IMG/VR virus record: IMGVR_UViG_3300025889_000644
Location: 1-29,844 of that record
Origin: a virus
Reading direction: 5' to 3' (one strand)
Length of the DNA stretch: 29,844 bases
The position numbers were made by a program, and so were the translations under genes. Position 1 is the stretch's first letter. Each line of letters starts with the position of its first letter. Below the pieces are notes generated by a model. The model was not told the origin of the DNA and searched no databases. It saw only the letters and a program-made list of their open reading frames with translations. Shown here piece after piece: positions 6,184 to 13,403 of the stretch.

Positions 6184-6606
6184 TTACAATTGACATGCCG
6201 CACAATCTGGGAATATAGTTGCTACAACAAATTGTTCTGGCGCAATTGTTGGGTCTATTATTTCCCAACAATCAATATCATTACCAACCACTTTAACAAC
6301 CTCACCAGGATTTATTAAAGTACCAATTGATTTAACAACATAAGTTGGGCCGAATGGGTCATTACAATTAAATACATTATAGTAATAAACATTTGGAGAT
6401 GGACTTGGAGTTAAAGTTGGAGTGGGTGATGGAGTACTCGTGGGAGTAATTGTTGGAGTAGGTGTAATTGTGGGAGTAGGTGACGGAGTAACGGATGGAG
6501 TAGGAGTGGGGCTAGGGTCAGCCACCACTACTCTCGCATCATATATTGGATACTCCCTTCCAAAATTAGCCGTAGTCCAAACTACATTCTTTTTTACAAA
6601 TCCCAT
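6184..6606 (-). CDS. Virion decoration/fibre protein with Pro-Thr linker and Cys module (140 aa)
   Basis: It has three parts: a 30-residue N-terminal anchor; a Pro-Thr/Ser repeat linker (about 31-72, units such as TPTPT and SPTPT); and a C-terminal module with Cys81, Cys113 (DCWEI), Cys135 and Cys138 (DCAAC). The C-terminal module resembles the one at residues 323-387 of the 548-aa tail protein, including the CYEV/CWEI and DCxxC motifs. Pro-Thr linkers are extended and probably place the Cys domain away from the virion surface. Its neighbours are the YadA-like fibre and the 141-aa structural gene. The precise virion location is unknown. Confidence 0.6.
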   Translation of the reverse strand: MGFVKKNVVWTTANFGREYPIYDARVVVADPSPTPTPSVTPSPTPTITPTPTITPTSTPSPTPTLTPSPSPNVYYYNVFNCNDPFGPTYVVKSIGTLINPGEVVKVVGNDIDCWEIIDPTIAPEQFVVATIFPDCAACQL

Positions 6607-6627
6607 TTGTTATTTTCTTTTATATTA

Positions 6628-7881
6628 TTAGAATAAGTCAACGTGCCAACAAGCGATATATCCATTTACACAAACAAATTTCAACTGAACGAAACCAGTA
6701 TTTGTTAAATTCATAAAGTTTGTATTCATCTTTTGCGAAAAACCAGCCGTTCCTAAAGCGGACATAATGAAATTACCAGTTGTTTCAACCAAAATACTAT
6801 ATTCACCACCTTCTTTTAGGTTAGTCAAAGTCAAATCCAAATTACCTGTTGCCTGAATAAAGTGTGTATTACCCTCATTCATATCAACAGAAATAGTTGT
6901 TCCCGTTTGTGATGTTGTATGAGTATATTGTTGCCCGAAAGAATAAAGGTTTTCTGTATGGGTAGTATTACTATCAATAGCCGTTCTGTTGTCTGTTCCC
7001 AACATTACCGCTCTTGTCTTACTACTAATAGTATTACCACTACCATTGATTATACTATTATATGTTCCCGTTCCAGTAATATCATTATCATTACCAGAAA
7101 TGAACGCACTATAGTTAGATGTTGTATTTGAGTTTGACTTACCCGCTAAATAACCATTATATGAGCCACTGGGGTTTCTATGTTGTGTTCCACCTATTTC
7201 AGCGTTGTATTCACCACTTTCAATATCATTATCCATACCTAATGCCAAGTTGTAGTTTGATATTACTCTGTTTCCATCACCATAAGCCATACTAAACCTA
7301 CCAGCATTTACTATGTTTGTTCCTATACTTACACCATAATCTCCAATAACATTACTATTGTCTCCAAAAACATAACCAGTTGTCGCTTGAACGGAACAAC
7401 CATTACCGACTATTAAACTCCATCGGTTATTCGCACTATTAGCACTACAATTATTACCAAAGATAAATGAGCCTAATGTATGGTTTCCATTAGTATTACT
7501 ATTACCATTACCAATTACTGCGTGTAAACTGCTTGTCCCTCCAATAGTGTTTCCACTACCAACAACAAAGTTGTTTTTTGAGCCCGCAGTTTGCGTATTT
7601 GTTCCACCACCCGTATTTAATTGAGTTGAATTACTAATACCGACTAATTTATCAACATAAGTTGTATCCGCAGCCGTTGCTGTTGATGTCGGTAAATAAT
7701 AAGGGACTAATGACTGACTGGCGTCTCCCCTAATAAAACCACCAGCAATATCTGTCCCTGCTAAAAGGTCTTCCCTTGTTATTTTACTTGTTGTTGTTTC
7801 ACCGCTATTTGTAATAACCAAATAATCTAAATCAGTAGCGGTGAAAACCTGGTTTAGTTGTGGTATTGTTTTATTTGCCAT
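6628..7881 (-). CDS. Fibre protein with YadA-head-like repeats (417 aa)
   Basis: The N-terminus (IPQLNQVFTATDLDYLVITNSGETT) is a common attachment segment of phage tail fibres. Residues about 85-300 hold many short repeats of the form G-x-x-N-x-I/V with regular Gly, Asn and Ser (GNGCSVQAT, GDGNRVISN, GMDNDIESG, SGNDNDITG), as in left-handed parallel beta-roll heads of trimeric adhesins such as YadA. The C-terminal 80 residues form a separate non-repetitive domain likely to cap the trimer. It is probably a trimeric receptor-binding or decoration fibre. It lies between the lectin-domain protein and the Pro-Thr/Cys protein in the late operon. Confidence 0.68.
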   Translation of the reverse strand: MANKTIPQLNQVFTATDLDYLVITNSGETTTSKITREDLLAGTDIAGGFIRGDASQSLVPYYLPTSTATAADTTYVDKLVGISNSTQLNTGGGTNTQTAGSKNNFVVGSGNTIGGTSSLHAVIGNGNSNTNGNHTLGSFIFGNNCSANSANNRWSLIVGNGCSVQATTGYVFGDNSNVIGDYGVSIGTNIVNAGRFSMAYGDGNRVISNYNLALGMDNDIESGEYNAEIGGTQHRNPSGSYNGYLAGKSNSNTTSNYSAFISGNDNDITGTGTYNSIINGSGNTISSKTRAVMLGTDNRTAIDSNTTHTENLYSFGQQYTHTTSQTGTTISVDMNEGNTHFIQATGNLDLTLTNLKEGGEYSILVETTGNFIMSALGTAGFSQKMNTNFMNLTNTGFVQLKFVCVNGYIACWHVDLF

Positions 7882-7910
7882 TTTTTAATTTCTTTTAATT
7901 TTTAATTTTT

Positions 7911-8879
7911 TTATAGTCCATATTTGTCTTGTATGTATGTTTCAACTTGACTAATTTCTGTTGCGTTCAAGTACCTATTGTAAAATAAGATTTCCCAAAT
8001 TGTTCCACCCATCGCTCTAAATCCAGCACTTGTATTCTCAAATATTCTATTGAAAGACTGGTTTTCAGTCCAACCAACATTAGTATAAACAGATGAGCCG
8101 TTTTGTCTTACTTGAGCGTTAGTACTATCCTTCTGCCAACAAACATATTGAGGTGTAGTTAAATCTACTCCTCCTTGATAAAATATTGACCCACTATTTG
8201 CGAATATAAATGGCCCATCACCACTAATTTGTAAACCTAAACCAGCGAATGTTCCACCACCAATAACATATTGAGGGTCGTTAGTGCTTCCACTTTGAGC
8301 GACAGCGAATATTGTATATTCATTATGGTTAGAATTACTAAAAGTCATACTTGATGTTGCTGATGGGTTATTAGTAATACCTAATAATCCGTTCAAACTA
8401 TTTGACTTGGTAAAGGTAGTTGATGAAACAGCGGTTGCGACTTTACTTGATTTTGTATCAGTCCAAGTCGTTACATATCCACCACTTTCTACAACACCAT
8501 AACTACTATCCCATAAATAAGTTAAACCACTTATACTATCTGGGTCAAATGGTATAGGAGTAGGTGTGGGCGTCGGTGTAGGACTTGGTGTAATTGTCGG
8601 TGTGGGTGTTATTGTAGCACTTGGCGTCGGTGTAGGACTTGGTGCTGGCTCAATATACCACAAGATATTTTCACCTTGAGCGGTTTGTAGAATATCACCT
8701 TGTGCTGTTAATAAATAGAAAGTTTCAACAGGAGGTGTTATATCTTCCTGTTGATTAGGCTGAATAAAAGAGCCAGTTAAATAAACTCCTCTTTGTCTTT
8801 GGTTTCCTACTTTTGTTCTGTCAACCCTTGTTATTGGTGCTACGGGTCTAAATCTTCTTCCACCCCAAGATAAACTCAT
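7911..8879 (-). CDS. Lectin-like virion protein with Pro-Thr linker (322 aa)
   Basis: Residues 1-78 form an anchor containing two similar half-units (LLTAQGDILQT and the following TAQGENILW). Residues 79-110 are a Pro-Thr linker. Residues about 112-322 look like a LamG/concanavalin-A-like sandwich: 'ISGLTYLWDSS ... YTIFAVAQSG ... WEILFYNRYLNATEISQVE ... YIQDKYGL'. The final helix and strand are typical for this fold. The same C-terminal fold occurs in the 400-aa tail completion fusion. Such domains bind sugars, so host or mucus glycan binding is likely. The linker DNA shares 22- and 26-base matches internally and with the 943-aa tail gene. Confidence 0.68.
   Translation of the reverse strand: MSLSWGGRRFRPVAPITRVDRTKVGNQRQRGVYLTGSFIQPNQQEDITPPVETFYLLTAQGDILQTAQGENILWYIEPAPSPTPTPSATITPTPTITPSPTPTPTPTPIPFDPDSISGLTYLWDSSYGVVESGGYVTTWTDTKSSKVATAVSSTTFTKSNSLNGLLGITNNPSATSSMTFSNSNHNEYTIFAVAQSGSTNDPQYVIGGGTFAGLGLQISGDGPFIFANSGSIFYQGGVDLTTPQYVCWQKDSTNAQVRQNGSSVYTNVGWTENQSFNRIFENTSAGFRAMGGTIWEILFYNRYLNATEISQVETYIQDKYGL
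8569..8648. repeat. Dispersed Pro-Thr linker DNA repeats
   Basis: Two 22-base segments, 8569-8590 and 8623-8644, are identical (core GTCGGTGTAGGACTTGGTG). The longer segment 8623-8648 also matches 16853-16878 in the 943-aa tail gene with one mismatch. The repeats encode the Pro-Thr/Ser linkers on the minus strand and could serve as sites for recombination between fibre genes. Confidence 0.85.
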
Positions 8880-8913
8880 ATATATATTATATTAATTTTT
8901 TTTATTTATTAAA

Positions 8914-8939
8914 GATAGGGGGTTTCTACACCCCCTATC
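8914..8939 (-). terminator. Intercistronic stem-loop after the tail-tube-like gene
   Basis: A perfect 10-bp stem GATAGGGGGT / ACCCCCTATC with a 6-base loop lies between the tail-tube-like gene and the lectin-protein gene. In the leftward transcript it is followed by TTTAATAAAT, only a weak T-tract. It may be a partial terminator or an mRNA-stabilising hairpin that raises expression of the upstream capsid and tube genes. Confidence 0.65.
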
Positions 8940-8960
8940 CATTAAATATCAAATTATTGA

Positions 8961-9509
8961 TTAAGCATTCCAAGTAATGCCAGAGAAAATACCCGAGATA
9001 GTACTTTCAGTCGCATCAATCTTACTTGATGCTGTGCTTTCTTGACCCACCATAGTTAAAGTAAATCCTACTAAATCTGTAGCAGCCAATCCAGATTGTA
9101 ATGTACCTTCACTTACAGAAAGTCCATTATCCTTACCCAATAACCAGAAATTCTTATCCATAGTTTGTATAACAACATAGATGTATGGTTGAGTAGATAA
9201 ACTCTCAAAGAAATTTCTGTTAGTAGTATCAAGTTTAGGGATTTGTAATGCCAAGGTTGGAGCAAATGATAATGAGTTAGTAGCATCATTTACAGCAAGA
9301 GGCTCTTCGTATGAAGACGACCCTCTTGTGATTTCCACCTTGTAGAAAGTACCAGTACCGCTTACAGAAGTGATTTCACCAGATACATCTTGTGAATAAT
9401 CACTTACGGTATTACCACTACCTCCCAAAATCCAAACACCACGTAAACCTCCAATAGCAGATTTACAATCAAGTGTTAGGTTTGATGAAATATAACAATT
9501 TATAGCCAT
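8961..9509 (-). CDS. Putative major tail tube protein (182 aa)
   Basis: This is a beta-rich protein of about the size of siphovirus tube subunits. It has the N-terminal IGGLRGVWILGGSGN segment followed by EITSVSGTGTFYKVEITRGSSSYEEPL. That pattern (GGL/I-x-x-V-x-I near the N-terminus, then a strand ending F-Y-K-V/I-E) I associate with tail tube-like proteins of Bacteroidota phages. No cleavage signal or membrane segment is present. It lies immediately downstream of the major capsid gene, and both genes are followed by GC-rich hairpins, as expected for highly expressed structural genes. A head decoration protein is the main alternative. Confidence 0.58.
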   Translation of the reverse strand: MAINCYISSNLTLDCKSAIGGLRGVWILGGSGNTVSDYSQDVSGEITSVSGTGTFYKVEITRGSSSYEEPLAVNDATNSLSFAPTLALQIPKLDTTNRNFFESLSTQPYIYVVIQTMDKNFWLLGKDNGLSVSEGTLQSGLAATDLVGFTLTMVGQESTASSKIDATESTISGIFSGITWNA

Positions 9510-9541
9510 AATATTTTATTCTTTAATTTTTTTTTATTAAA

Positions 9542-9563
9542 CCCCTCCATATTTCAGGAGGGG
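9542..9563 (-). terminator. Intercistronic stem-loop after the capsid gene
   Basis: A 7-bp stem CCCCTCC / GGAGGGG with an 8-base loop lies between the capsid stop and the tube-like gene start. In the leftward RNA it is followed by TTTAATAAAAAAAAATTAA, nearly the same tail as after the hairpin at 8914-8939. It is probably an attenuating or stabilising hairpin within the late operon. Confidence 0.62.
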
Positions 9564-9585
9564 ATTAGATTTATTTATTTTTTAA

Positions 9586-10518
9586 TTAAGCGATGATTGC
9601 TACGAAATCTTCAATAGCGAATACTGCCGCACCGAAAGTTGCTTTAGCACCAATCTTTACAACATCATTACTCTCATCATAAAACGCTTTCAAGTCAGTA
9701 GCCGTTTGGTCTACAGAGTTTACTCCAGCCAACATATAATTAGCAGGGCCGATATACATCTTATTGTCTGTAATACCCATCGTCGGCAAACACAACACAT
9801 TAGAAGCCGGAAATACAAATTTCCAGTCCATACCGTTTGTTGCTTCACCAGCATCAAATGAGAATAAGTTTAGTTGTGACGACTTACGAGCCGCATTCAA
9901 TAATGTTCTGTAGTTAGAATATGACATCCAACATACAAGGTCGTTTCTGTGTGAAACATCAACAGGGATAAGTTGTAAATATTCTCCAACAATATCCAAA
10001 GCGTTGTCGCTTGTCAAACCTGAAGTCGTTCCTGTGATTGCTCCATTAGCAGCAGTCAATTGTGCCTTATATCCGTTGAAACATCCACCAGATGCTTTAT
10101 TTTCATTCCATAATGCTAATTCAATTTGTTTAGCGAATTTCTGTGAAACATCAGCCAAAATCATTTCCTCATAAGGAACACTCTCATACCAGTTGCCTCT
10201 TGACAAACTCTCGCTTAAGAATGTATCCACCAAATCTTGAGGGCACAATTCCATTTTTGATTGTTTAGCACACGTCTCAATCGTTACTTGAGTTACGGTT
10301 GTATCTCCTGTAGAATTCCATCCACAAGAAGCATCAGTTAAAACTAATTCTGTATCCATAACAGGTACTTTGATTGTACCTTTAACATCTGGATAAATCT
10401 TTACATATTGTAAAGTATTTCCTGCGAACACTTCTTTCATCAAAACATCAAAACCTGTTTCTTTTGCGTAGCCAGTAATTGCGGAAACATCATAATCAAA
10501 GTTAAATTTCTTTTTCAT
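9586..10518 (-). CDS. Major capsid protein (310 aa)
   Basis: Its length, position and features fit an HK97-fold major capsid protein of Bacteroidota siphophages. An N-terminal helix with FDVLMKEVFAGNT is followed by a beta-rich part with YPDVKGTIKVPVM. A long spine-helix-like segment (EEMILADVSQKFAKQIELALW) comes next, then an A-domain-like part with NDLVCWMSYSNYRTLL and FPASNVLCLP, and a C-terminal strand-rich part (VKIGAKATFGAAVFAIEDFVAI). It follows the scaffold/decoration candidate by 18 bases and the protease gene before that, the usual capsid-assembly order. Eight cysteines are notable for an intracellularly assembled shell. No long N-terminal delta domain is seen, so scaffolding is probably separate. 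Confidence 0.8.
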   Translation of the reverse strand: MKKKFNFDYDVSAITGYAKETGFDVLMKEVFAGNTLQYVKIYPDVKGTIKVPVMDTELVLTDASCGWNSTGDTTVTQVTIETCAKQSKMELCPQDLVDTFLSESLSRGNWYESVPYEEMILADVSQKFAKQIELALWNENKASGGCFNGYKAQLTAANGAITGTTSGLTSDNALDIVGEYLQLIPVDVSHRNDLVCWMSYSNYRTLLNAARKSSQLNLFSFDAGEATNGMDWKFVFPASNVLCLPTMGITDNKMYIGPANYMLAGVNSVDQTATDLKAFYDESNDVVKIGAKATFGAAVFAIEDFVAIIA

Positions 10519-10536
10519 AATAATTTTATTTTCTTT

Positions 10537-11268
10537 TTACTTGTTTAATTTTTTCAACATTTCCAATCTATAATCACTAAATGATTGAGAATATGTTTCT
10601 TTTTTTGTGTTTATTGGTTTTTTGTCCTCACTAGCCTTAAACTCTTGATAATCATTTTTAAGAGCATCAAATGCTTGTGATTGGTTTTGGATTAAATCCA
10701 AGATTTTTTCAACTGACAATTTTAATGTTGTCAATTCGCTAGAGAAACCTTCCAACGAGCCTTCACCCGCTTCATCAGGTCTTTTAACACCTGTGATTGT
10801 TCCTTCAGCATCTACGGTGATTACAATACCACTTTCAGTTGTATGTTCGCCGGATGGTGCTTCAACTCTGTTTCCATCAGCATCAATTACATACAATTTC
10901 TTACCTACCTCAAAATCACCTTCAACCTCTATTTTTGTTCCGTCAGTTAAAGTTGCTGAAGCATACTCTTGTTCTACTACTTCACCTTCAGTCATCTCAC
11001 TAACGCCAGGGGCTTTAATTTCCAAAATGATTGAAGCCTCATCCAATAATACAATTGTTCCGTCTTCTAATTGATGTTCTTGATTTGCTGGAGCCAAAAC
11101 TAAATTTCCGTCAGCATCAACAACATAAAGGGTTTGTCCTACCTCAAACGCACCTTCAAGGTTATTTGTCACGATAGTGCCATCCATCAAATTAGCCTGT
11201 GCCATTTTGATTTCAGTTTTACCGAATAACATCTCCTTGATAAGTTTTACTGCTTGTTCTGTAGTCAT
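10537..11268 (-). CDS. Scaffold/decoration candidate with internal duplication (243 aa)
   Basis: The protein has two copies of a beta-rich unit, residues about 23-87 and 102-164. Each runs L.DGT, then FEVG..LYV(V/I)DADGN.V.AP, then E.G(I/T)(V/I). A C-terminal coiled-coil-like helix (about 172-215, SSELTTLKLSVEKILDLIQN) follows. The acidic duplicated units resemble capsid-associated proteins found just upstream of the major capsid protein in Bacteroidota phages. The coil plus basic tail (DYRLEMLKKLNK) resembles scaffold C-termini that contact the shell. Its ATG overlaps the stop of the protease gene (ATGA), linking synthesis of protease, scaffold and capsid. Whether it is scaffold, decoration or both is open. 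Confidence 0.6.
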   Translation of the reverse strand: MTTEQAVKLIKEMLFGKTEIKMAQANLMDGTIVTNNLEGAFEVGQTLYVVDADGNLVLAPANQEHQLEDGTIVLLDEASIILEIKAPGVSEMTEGEVVEQEYASATLTDGTKIEVEGDFEVGKKLYVIDADGNRVEAPSGEHTTESGIVITVDAEGTITGVKRPDEAGEGSLEGFSSELTTLKLSVEKILDLIQNQSQAFDALKNDYQEFKASEDKKPINTKKETYSQSFSDYRLEMLKKLNK

Positions 11269-13391
11269 AATTTTTTTACCTTTTTTAATATGTTTATTAT
11301 ATCGTACATTATCTGCTCGTCGCTTTTCGGTTGGTATTGTTTTTCATTACCCGCTTCCTTTGGGTCGCTCATTAAGTAATTTCCTTCAACACTCCAACCT
11401 AAAACTTTTTGCTTCTTTACATAATTATGCCAGATGTCTTTATTGTCAATTCTGTATGAAACCATCCAAGTACCAATAGGGACTTGTTCTTCAGTAAATC
11501 CTAATGAATATGCTTTGTCATTTTTGCTTTCAATTAACCAACTTTCCACTAAATAACAATCTTCAAGAGGAATACCAGAATGTTCCAAATTCGCTGATTT
11601 TGTTCTACCCTCCATCAAGAATTTTTGAGACATTCTTCTAACGGTGTCCTTATCAAAATATACATAATATCTCTCACCTGGTTTAAGCCCTTCAGTATAT
11701 TCATCCGCAATACGTACGATGAGTTTATCAGGGATTACTGCTGGGCCTGTAATTATTCTTTTTTCTTCATTTATATTGAATGATTGAGATGCTTTAACTG
11801 CCTTAAATTCCTCATTCTCCAAACAAGGAACATACGCCATACCATCTCTGTATTCAATCTGTTTCATTCTACCATTACACCCTAATTTATTAGAGGTAAT
11901 CTCTGCTGTTCCTATATCTCTAAAAATAGGTAATCCATTTGTATAAGAAATAGGTAATTCTAATTCATAAGATAATGTTGTGTGGACTGCGGGGGGATTT
12001 AATTGTCCCGACTGACCCGCTGCGGGCTGCTCAAAATCAGCCTTGTCTTCAGCCCTTCTCTTTTGATTAGGTATTCTTGTTTCATCATCTGTGAATACTA
12101 ATTGTCTCCAAATGTGATTACAATTTGCGCCATTTTTCCAGACAAACTGATTTACACTTGTTCCCTGTGGACGAGGTACTAACTTATAGGTGTCAGCATC
12201 CACATCTAATTGTTGTGATAAAATGAAAATATCTTCTACTCTATAAACCAACTGGAATTGTCCTATCATTTGTTTACACAACTTTCTACTTGTTCCCATC
12301 AACGCTGGACGACCTGGGCCTGGTGTAAAGACAAACCTTACCCTTCTACCTGGTGTATCCAACATAGAGGGGGCATTTGGATTAGATTGTATGGTATAGA
12401 ATTTCTCAAATAAACTATCACCTTTTTCTAATGCTAATTTTTTAAGTTGTTCTATAATTTCCATCGCTCTTTCTTGAGTGATTTCTTCATCCTCAATAAT
12501 AGTTAAACCTCTATCCAATAAATCCTCAATAGATACGGCAACCTCATCAACCATAGATTGTGTTCTACAATTCTCATCACAAGACATTTCCTGTTCTTTT
12601 AACAATCTCTCATACTCCTCGTGAGTTTCACAGGGAGCCCAACCATCCATCATTCTGTGTGTTCCTTTACAACCCAAAATGTAGGCTTCTTCTAATGCGT
12701 CAGCGATGTCAGGGTATTGTTGAAATTCCATTCTACCCAACAATCCAATTCTTGTTAAGAAATTATCCATATTGTATTCCACACCATCACGAGCAAAATC
12801 CCTGATGATGTCTTTAGCCATCTCTTTTCTGTTTTCTATATCATTTACCTTATTTAAGATTTCAATAATACCTTCAACCATTTCATAGTCATCTCTATCA
12901 TTAGTTTCAATAATCTCATCATTCAATAATGTTTCTTTAGACATTTCCTCTAATGATGATATTGTTCTTTCCAACCAAGACATAGCACTTTCATAGTTTG
13001 AGGGGATAAATCCCCAAGCAGCCATCATTTTATATCCGCAACCTGTCTCAAAATCCTTACTACTATCCCAATCTGCTTTGTGTCTACTACCATAAGAATA
13101 CATTCTCTTTAAGGTTTCTAATGATGCGTTATACCCAGCCGTAGCCAAGTCATTTGCTCTTTTCTTACCTACAGGTGTTCCACAATCACCCCATCCATTT
13201 TCTTCAGTATAATCAACAACTCTTTGTGCTGCCTCTCTAATGTATTCAGGGACTTGTGTAAATTTATGTTCTTGTGCCTTACGGAAATACATAAACTCTG
13301 TTGTATGAGCGGGAAACTCAACCAACGCTATTTGGAATGTTCCCAAATCATCAAACAATTCGTCCTCTATGTCTAATTTAACTATTTTCAT
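11265..13391 (-). CDS. Multidomain capsid maturation protein with XkdF-like protease (708 aa)
   Basis: The C-terminal part (about 555-680) matches the XkdF-like putative phage serine protease: His604 in NLEHSG, Ser617 in LVESWLI, then PIGTWMVSYRI and VLGWSVEG. The N-terminus (LGTFQIALVEFPAH) is typical for these proteins. Residues about 72-128 (KKRANDLA, LKRMYSYGSRHKADW, GCGYKMMAAWG) match a small module seen in capsid protease or portal-associated proteins. A middle part (about 360-480) has a GRRVRFVFTPGPGRP segment and NCNHIWRQLVF, recalling minor head proteins. It is far longer than a simple prohead protease, so it probably combines maturation with a minor head function. It lies upstream of scaffold and capsid genes. 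Confidence 0.75.
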   Translation of the reverse strand: MKIVKLDIEDELFDDLGTFQIALVEFPAHTTEFMYFRKAQEHKFTQVPEYIREAAQRVVDYTEENGWGDCGTPVGKKRANDLATAGYNASLETLKRMYSYGSRHKADWDSSKDFETGCGYKMMAAWGFIPSNYESAMSWLERTISSLEEMSKETLLNDEIIETNDRDDYEMVEGIIEILNKVNDIENRKEMAKDIIRDFARDGVEYNMDNFLTRIGLLGRMEFQQYPDIADALEEAYILGCKGTHRMMDGWAPCETHEEYERLLKEQEMSCDENCRTQSMVDEVAVSIEDLLDRGLTIIEDEEITQERAMEIIEQLKKLALEKGDSLFEKFYTIQSNPNAPSMLDTPGRRVRFVFTPGPGRPALMGTSRKLCKQMIGQFQLVYRVEDIFILSQQLDVDADTYKLVPRPQGTSVNQFVWKNGANCNHIWRQLVFTDDETRIPNQKRRAEDKADFEQPAAGQSGQLNPPAVHTTLSYELELPISYTNGLPIFRDIGTAEITSNKLGCNGRMKQIEYRDGMAYVPCLENEEFKAVKASQSFNINEEKRIITGPAVIPDKLIVRIADEYTEGLKPGERYYVYFDKDTVRRMSQKFLMEGRTKSANLEHSGIPLEDCYLVESWLIESKNDKAYSLGFTEEQVPIGTWMVSYRIDNKDIWHNYVKKQKVLGWSVEGNYLMSDPKEAGNEKQYQPKSDEQIMYDIINILKKVKKL

Positions 13392-13403
13392 TTTCTATAA
13401 ATA

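Noticed and set aside
6422-6631. Plus-strand ORF rich in Val-Gly repeats
   Set aside because: It is the antisense shadow of the Pro-Thr linker of the 140-aa virion protein; the repeats come from the coding strand.
8551-8646. CRISPR-like array of short repeats
   Set aside because: The repeats have no regular repeat-spacer structure and encode a Pro-Thr linker in frame; similar linkers occur in two other genes.
6628-8879. Diversity-generating retroelement with variable lectin target
   Set aside because: No reverse transcriptase gene and no adenine-biased template/variable repeat pair is visible; the lectin-like domains are of LamG rather than C-type form.
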